The translations under genes were made by a program, and so were the position numbers. From positions 221,620 through 285,619 of the forward strand of contig NW_019775468.1 of NCBI RefSeq assembly GCF_001039355.2: a DNA stretch of 64,000 bases, read 5' to 3'. Below are positions 1 through 12,500 of the stretch, piece by piece. The first letter of the stretch is position 1; the number at the start of each line of letters is the position of its first letter. Under the pieces are notes generated by a model that saw only the letters and a program-made list of their open reading frames with translations, had not been told where the DNA came from and made no database searches. The DNA is from Lingula anatina (taxonomy: Eukaryota; Brachiopoda; Lingulata; Lingulida; Lingulidae).

Positions 1-868
1 AGCACATCATTTGCAGGTACACTGATAAAGGGTTTCATATCACGTTTATTAAGATGTGTTCATGTCAAAATATGAAAGCCTCTTGTGACAGCCTCTTGTA
101 ATGACATCATGTAATAACCTAGTTACAGTTTGTAGTTTTTGGAGTTGAGTCAAATTTATATTTTGTTACATGGTCTTGTGCTGGTTTGGGTCACCTGTTA
201 AGTACAAAGCTGTGTGCATGACTGTATCAAATTCTACTCCGCAAGAAAATATTTTACTACATTTTGATATTCTCACAAAAATCAGTTGAGGCATTCCAAT
301 TTCTTGCACTTTAATGTTTAAAGTATGGTTTGAGAGTTTCCATGTCATTTAAAGTTTGCATTTGTGTTTTACCTTGGTTGTTGAATATTTACATAAGTTC
401 TGAATATTATAGGTCCAAGAGAAGATTTCTAATGTAATATTTTACAAAGTTACCACAGTGTAGCATGCAAGCATGGCTGCCTTCTCTTATCAATCTCAAG
501 TTCAGGTAGTAATCTTGACGCCTACTGAAATAACACTAACCTATTATTATGTACGCTTAGTATTCAAATCAGACTACATATTAGTTGTGTTGAAAACTAT
601 TTTATTTCTTATGTGGCAAAGGTGAAGTTTTATAATAACTTTATAATAGGGAGAGGAAATGATTTTCCTTTTTTAACAAAATAAAAAATAGAACACTCCT
701 CAGTTTAAAAGCAATCAGGAAAGCAAATGGTCTGTCATGTGAAATATGAGTGAGTGACAGTCATTTTTAGGTCATAATGTGTTGGAAGCTACTGAAGATA
801 TTTTGTGGGAAAAAGGATATTTTTCTTATGATTGTAACATTCAGTTCAGCTGTAAAACTTGATGTGCA

Positions 869-1043
869 CAGGCCCGTAGCCAGCAATTTCAAAAGGGGTG
901 TTCTTTTTCTGAAAAAGTGGACCTTTTTCCATAAAAACTTCATGTACCTAGATCAAATTTTACCCAGAGTGGACCTTTTCCCAGCAAAAGGGGCAGTTCT
1001 TTTGAACCCCCCTCCCCCCAAACCCCCCCTGGCTACGGGCCTG
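869..1043. mobile_element. MITE with 15 bp perfect inverted ends (family 1)
   Basis: Left end CAGGCCCGTAGCCAG (869-883) is the exact reverse complement of the right end CTGGCTACGGGCCTG (1029-1043). The flanks carry a 5 bp direct repeat GTGCA (864-868 and 1044-1048), consistent with a target-site duplication. The interior has a G/C homopolymer-rich tract and no coding capacity. Degraded relatives lie at 1749 and 11521. Confidence 0.8.
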
Positions 1044-1366
1044 GTGCAGTTTGTGATTTTGATGCAAATGTTCATATGATATTTATTACAAGTCATTCGT
1101 CCTTTTGTTGGCCAAGATATCAATTGCTCACATCCCATTTCTGTCTCTGTTCATAAGGTGGTTTAAGGCTGGGCTGGAAACTATATGATCAGATGTTCAC
1201 TGATGTCATTCATGCTTTATTGATGTTAACATATTTTTGATAAAACATTGCTATTGCTCATAGCAAGGAAATATTTTATCAGTCATATCAATCATTTACC
1301 ATTTCACTTCAATGGTTTTAAAAGGTTAAAACTAAATAATGTGTCATTACGTTTTTTTATTTCCAG

Positions 1367-1446
1367 TGAAGCAGTATAACAGTATTGGTTGGAGTAGGAC
1401 TATGTTTGCTGCTCACTATCTGGAAGAGTACCAGGACATGATAACA
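1367..1446 (+). CDS. candidate alternative 5' coding exon of the TRIM2/3-like gene
   Basis: The sequence has acceptor-like ttatttccag, then 80 nt, then a strong donor ACA|gtaagt. An ATG at 1402 opens 15 codons (MFAAHYLEEYQDMIT) ending in phase 0. The common TRIM exon continues in phase 0 (GTC GTC ATG GCA), so splicing would give a TRIM isoform with a different N-terminus. The frame is also open before the ATG, so it could be an internal exon whose upstream partner lies outside the window. A MITE starts 15 nt after the donor. Transcript support is not visible from sequence alone. Confidence 0.5.
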
Positions 1447-1461
1447 GTAAGTTATTTCTTA

Positions 1462-1687
1462 GACTGGGTTCCCATACCTAGATCGATCTAACAGGATCGA
1501 TCCATCTCCGAGGTTTTTTTTTTTAATTGCTTTTAGCTTAAGTGGCTTAAATCTCTGGCATGTCTACTGAAGCTACCAAACAATAATTAATTATCATACA
1601 TCTAAGCTGCTTAAGTTGATTGCAATTTAGCAGGAATCCCCTCAGAGATAGAGTGATACACAGTTAGAATGATAGAGTCTGGGAACG
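1462..1687. mobile_element. foldback-type MITE, family 2
   Basis: The left arm (GGGTTCCCATACCTAGATCG...) pairs with the reverse complement of the right arm (...CCCCTCAGAGATAGAGTG... GGGAACGG). A related element is at 51512-51730 and a right-arm fragment at 49572-49644. It begins 15 nt after the splice donor of the candidate exon at 1367-1446. Confidence 0.55.
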
Positions 1688-1748
1688 GTCCTTTATACTT
1701 CATGTGTCATTACCACATACACAGTTACAAACCCTGTGATCACTGAAC

Positions 1749-1982
1749 TGGCCTGTAGCCAGGGAGGCTCTTTATGCTGAAAGAAAATGCCCTTTTTAAC
1801 ACAAGGTTTGCCTTTTTGCTACTTTTGAAATTAGCATTTGATCACTAAATTCATATCTTCTTAATATCAAAAGTAAGAGTACAAAAAATTAACATAAACA
1901 ACATTAAATTGTAAGTTCTACATTTTTTCCTTTAAGCACCCCATTTTACCTCTTCCGACTCCTCATTCTGGCTTTAGGCCTG
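1749..1982. mobile_element. degraded copy of the family 1 MITE
   Basis: Ends CTGGCCTGTAGCCAG and CTGGCTTTAGGCCTG are diverged versions of the inverted ends at 869/1043. The interior shows a similar 'tgccctttttaacac' type stretch and an AT-rich core. Non-coding. Confidence 0.6.
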
Positions 1983-4099
1983 TTACCTATACCTGAATGT
2001 CTGCCATACATTATAGTAAGTCTGATACTACTTGAAGAGAGAAGCAGACTGTCATTTCTATTTGTGGGATATGCTCATATATTTAACATTAACCAAAATT
2101 GCTTTTGATGCATTTTATTCTCAGTTGCACTTTGAGTCTTGGCATCCACAACATCATTATGTTTTCTAGATTTTAAAAATCTTTTTTAATATTGTTCCTT
2201 AATGATGTCTTTTTAAATCTCAAGTAATAATCAAGATAATGTGTGTTCAACATGCATTGTGTTAGATGTGACATTGTACAACTTGATCAACACTTGATTG
2301 AATATTAAGTAGCAATCATGATGAAGGGTGTGGTTTACAGATTGTGTTAGGTGTGAAAGTGTTCAGTTTGATCAACACAATATTTATATTACAAAACAAG
2401 TACATGTGATTTGTTCTCTCTCTCTCTCTATCTCTTTTTCGCAAATGTAATGTGTATAAATTTGGATACAAATACGTCACATATTTCATGTCAGTGTCAT
2501 AGATCATCATGATTGCATGACCAATAAGATAGTAAATCACATTTCCTCTTTTTTTTCATTTTGTTAATATAATTTTGGATATGACTTGGTTGGAGTTAAA
2601 GTGAGAAAAAGTATTAATTGGAAGATCTTTGAAATGATATCAAATTGGATGTTGTGTGATGTGAAAAGGAAACTATAAAATGATGAGATGAATTTCATCT
2701 TAAGACAGCAGATGTGAGTGTTGTGTCTGTGTAGTGAGAGAGAAGTCAGCTTAGATAACCCTGACAATTTGATGGTTTGCTGTCTGAAAAAAGCAGTTAA
2801 AGAAATTACTCCATGGAAAATTGACTTAATTGACTTACAATATTACCAGAGCATGTGCGTGTTTGTTGCATTGAAAAAAAGAACATCTAAATTATTCACT
2901 TCTGTTTTATATCATTGAATGTATTTTAAAGATCAAATTGAAGTGCAAGAAAACTTAATATTGCAGCAAAACTTTACAAAGAATATACATTATTTGTGGC
3001 ATCCATTGATGGCCAAATGATAAATAAGTAATTAGTATTTGTACAAACTTAAATAAACATTTATTTTAACTATTTCTTCTAAACAGTAGTGGGAAGTGAG
3101 CATGTGGAATTTATGTGAATCCAGTACCTGGTAGAAACAGTTATTTCTGCATCCACTCAGGTGTCTGTTGTTAACCTACATAATAGTATTACTTCATACC
3201 TGGAGAAGAAGACCACCAACAAAGAGTTCAGGTAGTCTGTGCTGTGATCTTAGGCAGACATTACAGCATCCACACTGCCAACATCTTCTGACTATTATGT
3301 AATAAACAATGGCATAACTGTTGAAAACAGTGGGAAGTCATTCTTAAAAAGTGTGCAGAATATTGTTTATGTGTTTAGTTGGCAGCTGTGTGTATATGAT
3401 ACAGAAATAAAACAGCAGAGTTAATGATCTCTAATTTGTATGAGCAATAGCAAAAAATAAAAAGGGTACTAGGTACTTTAGTCATCATTTGGTACCTAGG
3501 AATAGTAACTAGAAATATATAGGTTTATCTGTTTGTGATGGCTTTTCTTCTCATCTAGAAAATATGCAGATATATTATGGATATAAACCATTTTATGATC
3601 GTTTCAATAGGGTCCTCTCAATTATGTATAATGAACACCGTCAGAAAAAGTCCCATATTATTTAATGCCTGGTATATATAGAAAATAGATAGGTTTGGTG
3701 AATACTTTGTGACTACCACCTAAAGGTACCTTTCAGATAGAGTCAGGAAGATGAACTGTGGCACATATAATCACTTTGGTAATGTGTATGGACAGCATGG
3801 CACTGGAGAGTTATAAATACAATACTGGGACTGTTACTAACCTAAAAATAGTAAATAAATAGGTTTAATGTCCCTAGTGGATGTCTTAGTCTTATCAGTG
3901 ACCAGTGCTGACCAGTTTTGATGGCATAAATCATCATAGGTTACAATATTTCCAGTAAAAAAAAGAGTAAGATGGATACCAGATAGTTTATCCTCACATT
4001 AATCTAGCAGTTTTCATCCATTAGGCCACACTTTTTTAATTTTATGGATGACATCCTGCGCGCGCACCGATTTTCGTCCGTTCTCAAAAAAAAAAAAAA

Positions 4100-4100
4100 N
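4100..4100. other. single-N contig join after an A-run
   Basis: A single N follows a run of 13 A residues. As at the other two single-N sites, it probably marks a gap of unknown or negative length, but no duplication across it was seen. Confidence 0.6.
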
Positions 4101-4220
4101 CTTTTCAGTATTGCATACTAATTTCTCTTTATGTGCTGAGTCATCAATCAGATAAATGTCTGTTGAGGGACTAGAGGGTTCTCTTGACAACTTTTTTTTT
4201 GTTTATTAATTTTTAATCAG

Positions 4221-4221
4221 T

Positions 4222-4264
<43 letters not shown>

Positions 4265-4265
4265 T
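4221..4265. repeat. (TTTA)n microsatellite
   Basis: Eleven or so tandem TTTA units in the TRIM 5' region. Confidence 0.9.
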
Positions 4266-5502
4266 GCTCGAAGAAAGGAGACTGCGCGTGTTTATACTAA
4301 TTATTCATGTTTGTACAAATTCTTCAGATGCAATTGGATAGAAAACATAGAAAGAAACAACAGGTTAATGTAAATTCTTATATCTATTATCACATTTCTT
4401 GTACCTATAAATAATTCTGCAAAGTAATACATTGTTTCTCACCCATATAAATATCTACCAAATTAGGCTGTTTTATTCCAGATCTCATAAAATATCTCGT
4501 CTTTATAAAAAGACAATTGATTTCCTATTCAAATTAGGGTTTTTTGAAAAGGCATGCGGTTTGTCCAGACACTTAACCTCCCTTGCTAAACATTAAAAAG
4601 TAATTCTTTTCACATAAGTCTTGACATCAGTATACAAAGGGGTGCTGGGACAGGTCGCCATTCCTGAAAATGGAAGCTCCATTGCATGACCAACATATTT
4701 TTGCCAGCAGGGTCCAGGGATAGATGAGATTTTTTTATTTGGTATCTTGTAATGTGGATTGTTTGTCTGGGCCAGAGGAGGTTAAAAGACACACTGAACT
4801 TTACTTGGCAGTCTTCTATCCCAGTCACTAGGGCTATCCTGTCTGTTGGTGAGACCATTCCAAACATGAGCATGACACTGGTGAAGTTTTGTTGACACGA
4901 GGTGGTCGTCTTGGTGTCACTGTGTTGGAAATTTCCCCGAAGTTGGGTTGACAGCTTGGAGTGTCGTGAGAGATGTAGGTAGACAAACTAGACTGCTGCT
5001 CTCCGCTGTGACTGTCCTAGCTACACCAAGTTTAAGGTTGGGTTGACACAGAGGGGTGACGTTAACATCAAATGCTGTCACTGTGACGGTGTATTTACCT
5101 TAACTACCTGACCAGATGTAACTCTGTGACATAGAGAAGTGAGGTTGACATCTCTTACTGTCACCAAGGACTTACATACAGAGACATATATATCCTTACT
5201 GTCACCAACTGAATTAAGCTAGAGGTAAAACTATGTTTACACTGTAAAAAAGACCTGACATTTAGTATTACATAGCTGTCAGTGTGCCTTCCCTGAGTGG
5301 TCTGACTGCAGCAGACGATGACGATTTGGAAGGATTAACATCACACGTCTGGCTGTAACTGACTCGAACCCTGGTGAAGAAAACCTTATTTTTATTAAAA
5401 CTGAGTGCAGGAGTGATACCTTTGTTACTGCAGTAGTTGAGTGCAGGAAAAGGACTGATTTGATATCAAGAGGAAGAATTTTTGTACCTTTCATCCTCCA
5501 TC

Positions 5503-5547
5503 ATGAGTTACATAGAGTGGGAGAGGCTGAGGATGGAGGTAGAACTG
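5503..5547 (+). CDS. candidate alternative first coding exon of the TRIM2/3-like gene
   Basis: ATG plus 14 codons (MSYIEWERLRMEVEL) ends in phase 0 at a good donor, CTG|gtgagt. It is compatible with the common TRIM exon at 38542. There is no acceptor-like tract immediately upstream, as expected for a first exon. The peptide shares an M-x-Y-x-x-W start with the candidate exon at 34936. The exon lies in the assembly-duplicated block, so its second copy at 8053 is probably the same locus. Confidence 0.45.
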
Positions 5548-6426
5548 GTGAGTTAAACTTTGATATAAAAAATGCTTGATTGTTGGTGGTTTTTCAGGAT
5601 TTCTCTTTTAGAAATATAAGATGTATTTAGACAGTTGATTTTGGTAAGTTAGGTTTTATTATAATTCTAATACTCTGGTTAGTTGTTTATTTATCAGAAA
5701 TGTTTTTTCTTCTAATATTGAATGGTGAATATCATGTTTATTGTTTTTTTATTGTGACAATATGTCCAAAAAAGTTCAGAAACATTTTTTAATGTAAATT
5801 TCTCTTTAAATCTGAAATATTAGGTAAATTGTTTCACATAATAACTTTTTTAGCCTTTTAGTAATTTTAAAATGGGAATGATACTAATTATTTCATTATA
5901 ACTGAAGTTGGAGTAATTTTCATTTAGTAGTATACAAAAACCTAAGTGATGATATGGTGTGTGGTTGAAAATGGCCTACATGGTATTATTTCATGATTTT
6001 GATACATTTTTATCACAGGTCAGATATGAAAACTGAGTTTTAACATGTCAATCTGGAAAAAATAAAGAAACTCAAGGTCCTTCATGTCTTCAAAGGCCTG
6101 TGGTATATTTGGGATGCAGTATCAAATTCAGTATGATAATTTTTTGTCCCTTTGACTGAAACCATCTTCTGATTTCTTTGATGTTGCAGGAATGCATATT
6201 TAACATATAACTCAAGGATACTAAGTCATGCTCCACCATAATGTCAAGGTTGGCTGCAGTGTGTGGAATGCGACAGAGCTATCTAATATTGTAGCTGAAA
6301 ATTATACCTCTGAAGGAATTTGTGCTTATGTGTGATTAATGTATTCTGGGATTATACATGTATGTATGAGTATAGTAAACAGTAGACACATGCACACATA
6401 CATGCGCATGCACATACACACTTCCA

Positions 6427-6428
<2 letters not shown>

Positions 6429-6479
<51 letters not shown>
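6429..6479. repeat. (CA)n microsatellite, length-variable between the two block copies
   Basis: About 25 CA units here, against about 11 at 8978-8999 in the second copy of the block. This is the largest difference between the copies. Confidence 0.95.
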
Positions 6480-6483
<4 letters not shown>

Positions 6484-7047
6484 ATGGTTTTCATAAAATT
6501 CTCACTAGGAAGGCATAGGATAATTCATGGTTAGAGTACATGTACTTTTAGCATGATAGTTTTAATCTGTTAGATATTTAACTGTCATAATTTGAAGGGC
6601 TGAGGTTATTAGAACATAATTATGAAGAATTACAAGTGAGGTCATCATTGGAGACAACTGATAATGATACAATAATAACAATGCATTACCTTGTACCCAG
6701 GAACCCATAGTTATAGCAATGGGGTTTGTGTCAATTAGGGTGAGGCTATTACATGTAGAGCTGGTCTATTAGAGGAGGGGCAACTCACTAATTAGAGCAA
6801 AGATTAATTAGCAGTGTCCCTTGAGTCCTTCTGAGTCTATTAAGTAGCAGCTAAGTTTCTAGTATTCACTTTATAGCTTTGTTCATACAGTTGTAAGTGA
6901 CATGGTTTGAAAGGGTTGTGTTTTTCATAACATCAGTTGCCATGGTGATTATGTCATTTCAAGTATTAGTACATTTCCTTGTAGCTACTAATGCTTCTGC
7001 TTTCCACAGTTAATTTAGTGCTATAATAATATTTCTGAGATTTAGNT

Positions 7048-9560
7048 GTCTTTATAAAAAGACAATTGATTTCCTATTCAAATTAGGGTTTTTTGAAAAG
7101 GCATGCGGTTTGTCCAGACACTTAACCTCCCTTGCTAAACATTAAAAAGTAATTCTTTTCACATAAGTCTTGACATCAGTATACAAAGGGGTGCTGGGAC
7201 AGGTCGCCATTCCTGAAAATGGAAGCTCCATTGCATGACCAACATATTTTTGCCAGCAGGGTCCAGGGATAGATGAGATTTTTTTTATTTGGTATCTTGT
7301 AATGTGGATTGTTTGTCTGGGCCAGAGGAGGTTAAAAGACACACTGAACTTTACTTGGCAGTCTTCTATCCCAGTCACTAGGGCTATCCTGTCTGTTGGT
7401 GAGACCATTCCAAACATGAGCCTGACACTGGTGAAGTTTTGTTGACACGGGGTGGTCGTCTTGGTGTCACTGTGTTGGAAATTTCCCCGAAGTTGGGTTG
7501 ACAGCTTGGAGTGTCGTGAGAGATGTAGGTAGACAAACTAGACTGCTGCTCTCCGCTGTGACTGTCCTAGCTACACCAAGTTTAAGGTTGGGTTGACACA
7601 GAGGGGTGACGTTAACATCAAATGCTGTCACTGTGACGGTGTATTTACCTTAACTACCTGACCAGACGTAACTCTGTGACATAGAGAAGTGAGGTTGACA
7701 TCTCTTACTGTCACCAAGGACTTACATACAGAGACATATATATCCTTACTGTCACCAACTGAATTAAGCTAGAGGTAAAACTATGTTTACACTGTAAAAA
7801 AGACCTGACATTTAGTATTACATAGCTGTCAGTGTGCCTTCCCTGAGTGGTCTGACTGCAGCAGACGATGACGATTTGGAAGGATTAACATCACACGTCT
7901 GGCTGTAACTGACTCGAACCCTGGTGAAGAAAACCTTATTTTTATTAAAACTGAGTGCAGGAGTGATACCTTTGTTACTGCAGTAGTTGAGTGCAGGAAA
8001 AGGACTGATTTGATATCAAGAGGAAGAATTTTTGTACCTTTCATCCTCCATCATGAGTTACATAGAGTGGGAGAGGCTGAGGATGGAGGTAGAACTGGTG
8101 AGTTAAACTTTGATGTAAAAAATGCTTGATTGTTGGTGGTTTTTCAGGATTTCTTTTTTAGAAATATAAGATGTATTTAGACAGTTGATTTTGGTAAGTT
8201 AGGTTTTATTATAATTCTAATACTCTGGTTAGTTGTTTATTTATCAGAAATGTTTTTCTTCTAATATTGAATGGTGAATATCATGTTTATTGTTTTTTTA
8301 TTGTGACAATATGTCCAAAAAAGTTCAGAAACATTTTTTAATGTAAATTTCTCTTTAAATCTGAAATATTAGGTAAATTGTTTCACATAGTAACTTTTTT
8401 AGCCTTTTAGTAATTTTAAAATGGGAATGATACTAATTATTTCATTATAACTGAAGTTGGAGTAATTTTCATTTAGTAGTATACAAAAACCTAAGTGTTG
8501 ATATGGTGTGTGGTTGAAAATGGCCATCATGGTATTATTTCATGATTTTGATACATTTTTATCACAGGTCAGATATGAAAACTGAGTTTTAACATGTCAA
8601 TCTGGAAAAAATAAAGAAACTCAAGGTCCTTCATGTCTTCAAAGGCCTGTGGTATATTGGAATGCAGTATCAAATTCAGTATGATAATTTTTTGTCCCTT
8701 TGACTGAAACCATCTTCTGATTTCTTTGATGTTGCAGGAATGCATATTTAACATATAACTCAAGGATAATAAGTCATGCTCCACCATAATGTCAAGGTTG
8801 GCTGCAGTGTGTGGAATGCGACAGAGCTATCTAATATTGTAGCTGAAAATTATACCTCTGAAGGAATTTGTGCTTATGTGTGATTAATGTATTCTGGGAT
8901 TATACATGTATGTATGAGTATAGTAAACAGTAAACACATGCACACATACATGTGCATGCACATACACACTTCCACAAACACACACACACACACACACACT
9001 GATGGTTTTCATAAAATTCTCACTAGGAAGGCATAGGATAATTCATGGTTAGAGTACATGTACTTTTAGCATGATAGTTTTAATCTGTTAGATATTTAAC
9101 TGTCATAATTTGAAGGGCTGAGGTTATTAGAACATAATTATGAAGAATTACAAGTAAGGTCATCATTGGAGACAACTGATAATGATACAATAATAACAAT
9201 GCATTACCTTGTACCCAGGAACCCATAGTTAGCAATGGGGTTTGTGTCAATTAGGGTGAGGCTATTACATGTAGAGCTGGTCTATTAGAGGAGGGGCAAC
9301 TCACTAATTAGAGCAAAGATTAATTAGCAGTGTCCCTTGAGTCCTTCTGAGTCTATTAAGTAGCAGCTAAGTTTCTAGTATTCACTTTATAGCTTTGTTC
9401 ATACAGTTGTAAGTGACATGGTTTGAAAGGGTTGTGTTTTTCATAACATCAGTTGCCATGGTGATTATGTCATTTCAAGTATTAGTACATTTTCTTGTAG
9501 CTACTAATGCTTCTGCTTTCCACAGTTAATTTAGTGCTATAATAATATTTCTGGGATTTG
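7048..9560. repeat. 2.5 kb block, copy 2 of the likely false duplication
   Basis: Second copy of 4499-7045. After about 9560 the sequence becomes unique and continues the scaffold. Predictions inside the block appear twice, including the candidate TRIM first exon. Confidence 0.9.
8053..8097 (+). CDS. second, probably artefactual copy of the exon at 5503
   Basis: Identical 15-codon ATG exon and donor to 5503-5547, inside the 2.5 kb repeat that follows the single N at 7046. It most likely represents the other haplotype of the same exon rather than a second exon. Confidence 0.4.
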
Positions 9561-12500
9561 GTAGATTGTAATTACTGCTAGGACCAATTGCACAATGAAC
9601 AGAACAATTGAGAAGCATTCAATCTTGTATTTGAGATAACATTGCATTATCACTTTTTACACTGCTGTAATTATACCACAGTGTTTGATATGCGCGAGGA
9701 CATGAAGCCCTTATAAAATACTGCAGACCAGAGGAAGAGTTAATATCTTCATGTTCAGGTGTCACTGTCACCTGTCTCTGGCAGTGTCACCTCATCAGGT
9801 ACAAGGGTTGACACACCTGACAGGTAAGAGGGTTGACACACCTGTCAAAAGTTGTGCAGTCTACCACAGAGATAACCATACAGGTTTAAGTCATATAATC
9901 CATGGTAAAAATACTGAAGATACAGACCTATGTATAAGTGGGTATTATGGTATTTACTATTACAACTACACCAGTTGGTCTGATATTTTATTTTGTACAA
10001 AAGATTCTTTTTCAACATTGCTCACTGTTGCTCTGGTACGTACAGCTAATTCTTGCTTTGATAAATGTGTTTTTCAGATTTTAGTTGCTCACTTTCAGAT
10101 ATACCACCTTATTGTTTAAAAAATATGTTTTTATGCACCGTATTGTGTTGTATGATATTTAATCATAAATTCACTGAGTTACATGTAGATATTATAATTT
10201 TTATCATCAGATAAAAATGCCCGTTGTTTAAGGTATTTCATTTCAATAAAAAGGGTAAAAGTGGATGTCTTGATATTCTTTTCCTCCTAGCAACTTAGCA
10301 AGGTATACACTTCAGCAGCATTTCAAGGGTTTTGTAATCACTTCATTTCACCTTTGTTTCACCTTCCAGGAATCCAGACTGGAGCACTTTGATCTCCTTT
10401 GAAATAAGAATGAATCTCAATTAGAAGATTGCACTTGTGACTTCAAAAAGAAATCAGAAAATGAAACTATAGATGATAGTTATTAGGCTTGTGTTGGAGT
10501 TTTTGATCCTCGTGCCATGTCTTATGATCATCATCTGAGTGAAGGCTTCTGGTTGGTTTAACCGAGACTGAAAGAATGACCAGTTATTAATACATAACTA
10601 CAGTGTGACATGTCAGAGATCTTCAACTACTGAACTCTACAGTATCACGCTAGTATCTTCTTCTTATCTTTATTTAATGATAAAGCTTGAGATTTTATTG
10701 CATGACCTCAGCCAATTTCCCAATACCCCATAAGTTTTTTTTCTACCATTTTTATAACTTCAGTGAAATTGTCAGCTCTGCTATAACTAAGGAACAGCTG
10801 GTTGTAAAGAATTTAAATGTTGACAAGTTGTAAGCAAACTCTGCTGATCTGTTTTTGTTTTATTTAGATGAAGCTGTGTGTTAAAAACAAATGTTTATTG
10901 TTGTGAAGAATTTAAGAAAACTTTTTTGTTTTTTTCTGGCTTGGCCTTCGTGACTTTCAGCATGCATATTGAGTTGTGTGTTTAGTCCAGTTTTTATAAG
11001 CATTTCATTTTGCTATTCAGATGTTTAACAATTATGATTACAGTGCTATTTTAGAATGACATTATTCTGCCTCGTAAATAAATCAAGAAAGAATATTTCA
11101 CCAGCATTAATCACGTAAGCTTTCATAATCTCTCATTATTGCAATAATCTATTTGGGAATATGATGAATGTCGTCCTGCCATTCTGTAGTTATTTCTAGC
11201 TGAGGTACCTAGCATTCCTGATGTATTAATATATAGAATGTTGTATATCATTAACATTTAACCCCCCACTGTAAGAGTAGACTGAGTGTGTTCTCATCAT
11301 ACTTAACTTGTTACAGGAATAGGTCCAAGTCTTGTGCAGATTACATGACCACGTGATAACCTCAAGGGGTAGCCCCCCCCCCCTCCAAATCCCTCTCCTC
11401 CCTCCCTCCCCCCAGCCCCACCCCTTCTAACACATTGAGTTTGAACTTCCCTGGTCACTGCTGCTGGAAGTTATTATGGGTTTAGATTGAAACTTTTGAG
11501 ATGAAGACTTTAAACTACCACAGACCTGTAGCCTGCTTTATTTCAAATAGGAGAGGTCTTTAAAAAAAGTAGCCCTTTTTATCCCAAAATGAGAAAAATG
11601 GCATAAAACTTATATCAAATTTGATTCATTTTCATGGCAATAAGACAATTCATTCCACTCCCCCATACCCCACCCCCCCACCCCCCTCCAATTCAGGACC
11701 TATATATTGTATTATTGATATTTTACTGTTGCAGTACATGAACAACACTGTGCCATCACTAATTGAAGGATGACCATATTTAGCTTAACTCCAGGTAGAG
11801 AACAGTTATATTGTATATACTCCCAGTGGGTGATGTCAAAGTAAAGTAATCAACACAGTTAACAGGTGTCATGGTTAATTATGAGTTAACAACTCAAGCC
11901 AGGCCATTAATTGCAATCAAGCTGCTGGCTTCCTGGGTTTGTCTAAAAACAGTTTTAGTTTAAGTAATACTGGATGTGATCCAATCCCTGAAGTTACCAA
12001 ATAATTGTTAGCAGAGAAAAAAAGATATATGGAGCTTGACGGCAACAAAATTGACTAGATAATAGAATAAAGAGTAACGAGGACTTCAGCGTCAGGATAA
12101 TTCATAATATCCTAATTCCTGTGAGGATTTCTCATACAGGGATATTGACTAGAAGAGTGAGGTGTGCAACTGATCATAATAGTCCACTGATGGAAGCAGT
12201 GGAGATGTAACAGATAGATTTACAACAGAAACAAAACCCACATATAGCCCAAAGGCCTCCTCAATTATTCATGGTTTGTTTGGATACCATGGTTTTCATA
12301 ATGAGTTTTTAATTGTAATGGATACAAGACCTACGCTAGGTGAGGTGATTATTTTTCATGTTGTAGCAGCACACCTTGGCTGCTTGATGTGATGTTTTAA
12401 TTGAAATGAACCTTGGAGAGTAGCTGTGTAACCTACTGACAGTTGTCCTGTGAATTACTTGGAATTTGATATGTTTGGGACACAGCATGGAGCATCAGTT

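Larger units (their letters stand above)
2000..4498. other. non-coding TRIM 5' region, no gene seen
   Basis: AT-rich sequence with a short CT microsatellite near 2410, a single-N join at 4100 and a TTTA tract. No open frame with recognisable domains or paired splice sites was found on either strand. Confidence 0.5.
4499..7045. repeat. 2.5 kb block repeated at 7048-9560 across a single N (likely false duplication), copy 1
   Basis: From GTCTTTATAAAAAG to the N at 7046 this block matches 7048-9560 almost base for base, with scattered single-base differences and a (CA)n tract of about 51 bp here against about 22 bp in copy 2. The N at 7046 sits exactly where copy 1 stops and copy 2 starts. That is the pattern of two overlapping haplotype contigs scaffolded end to end. 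Confidence 0.9.

Noticed and set aside
5360-5385. GGTTCGAGTC on the minus strand, like a tRNA B-box
   Set aside because: It lacks the final CC of the B-box and I found no A-box or cloverleaf around it. Its second copy at 7910 is due to the assembly duplication.
9751-10119. 122-codon frame starting with a Cys/His-rich peptide
   Set aside because: No domain. A phase 0 GT after SPHQ exists, but the donor is weak, so it was not counted as a TRIM first exon.
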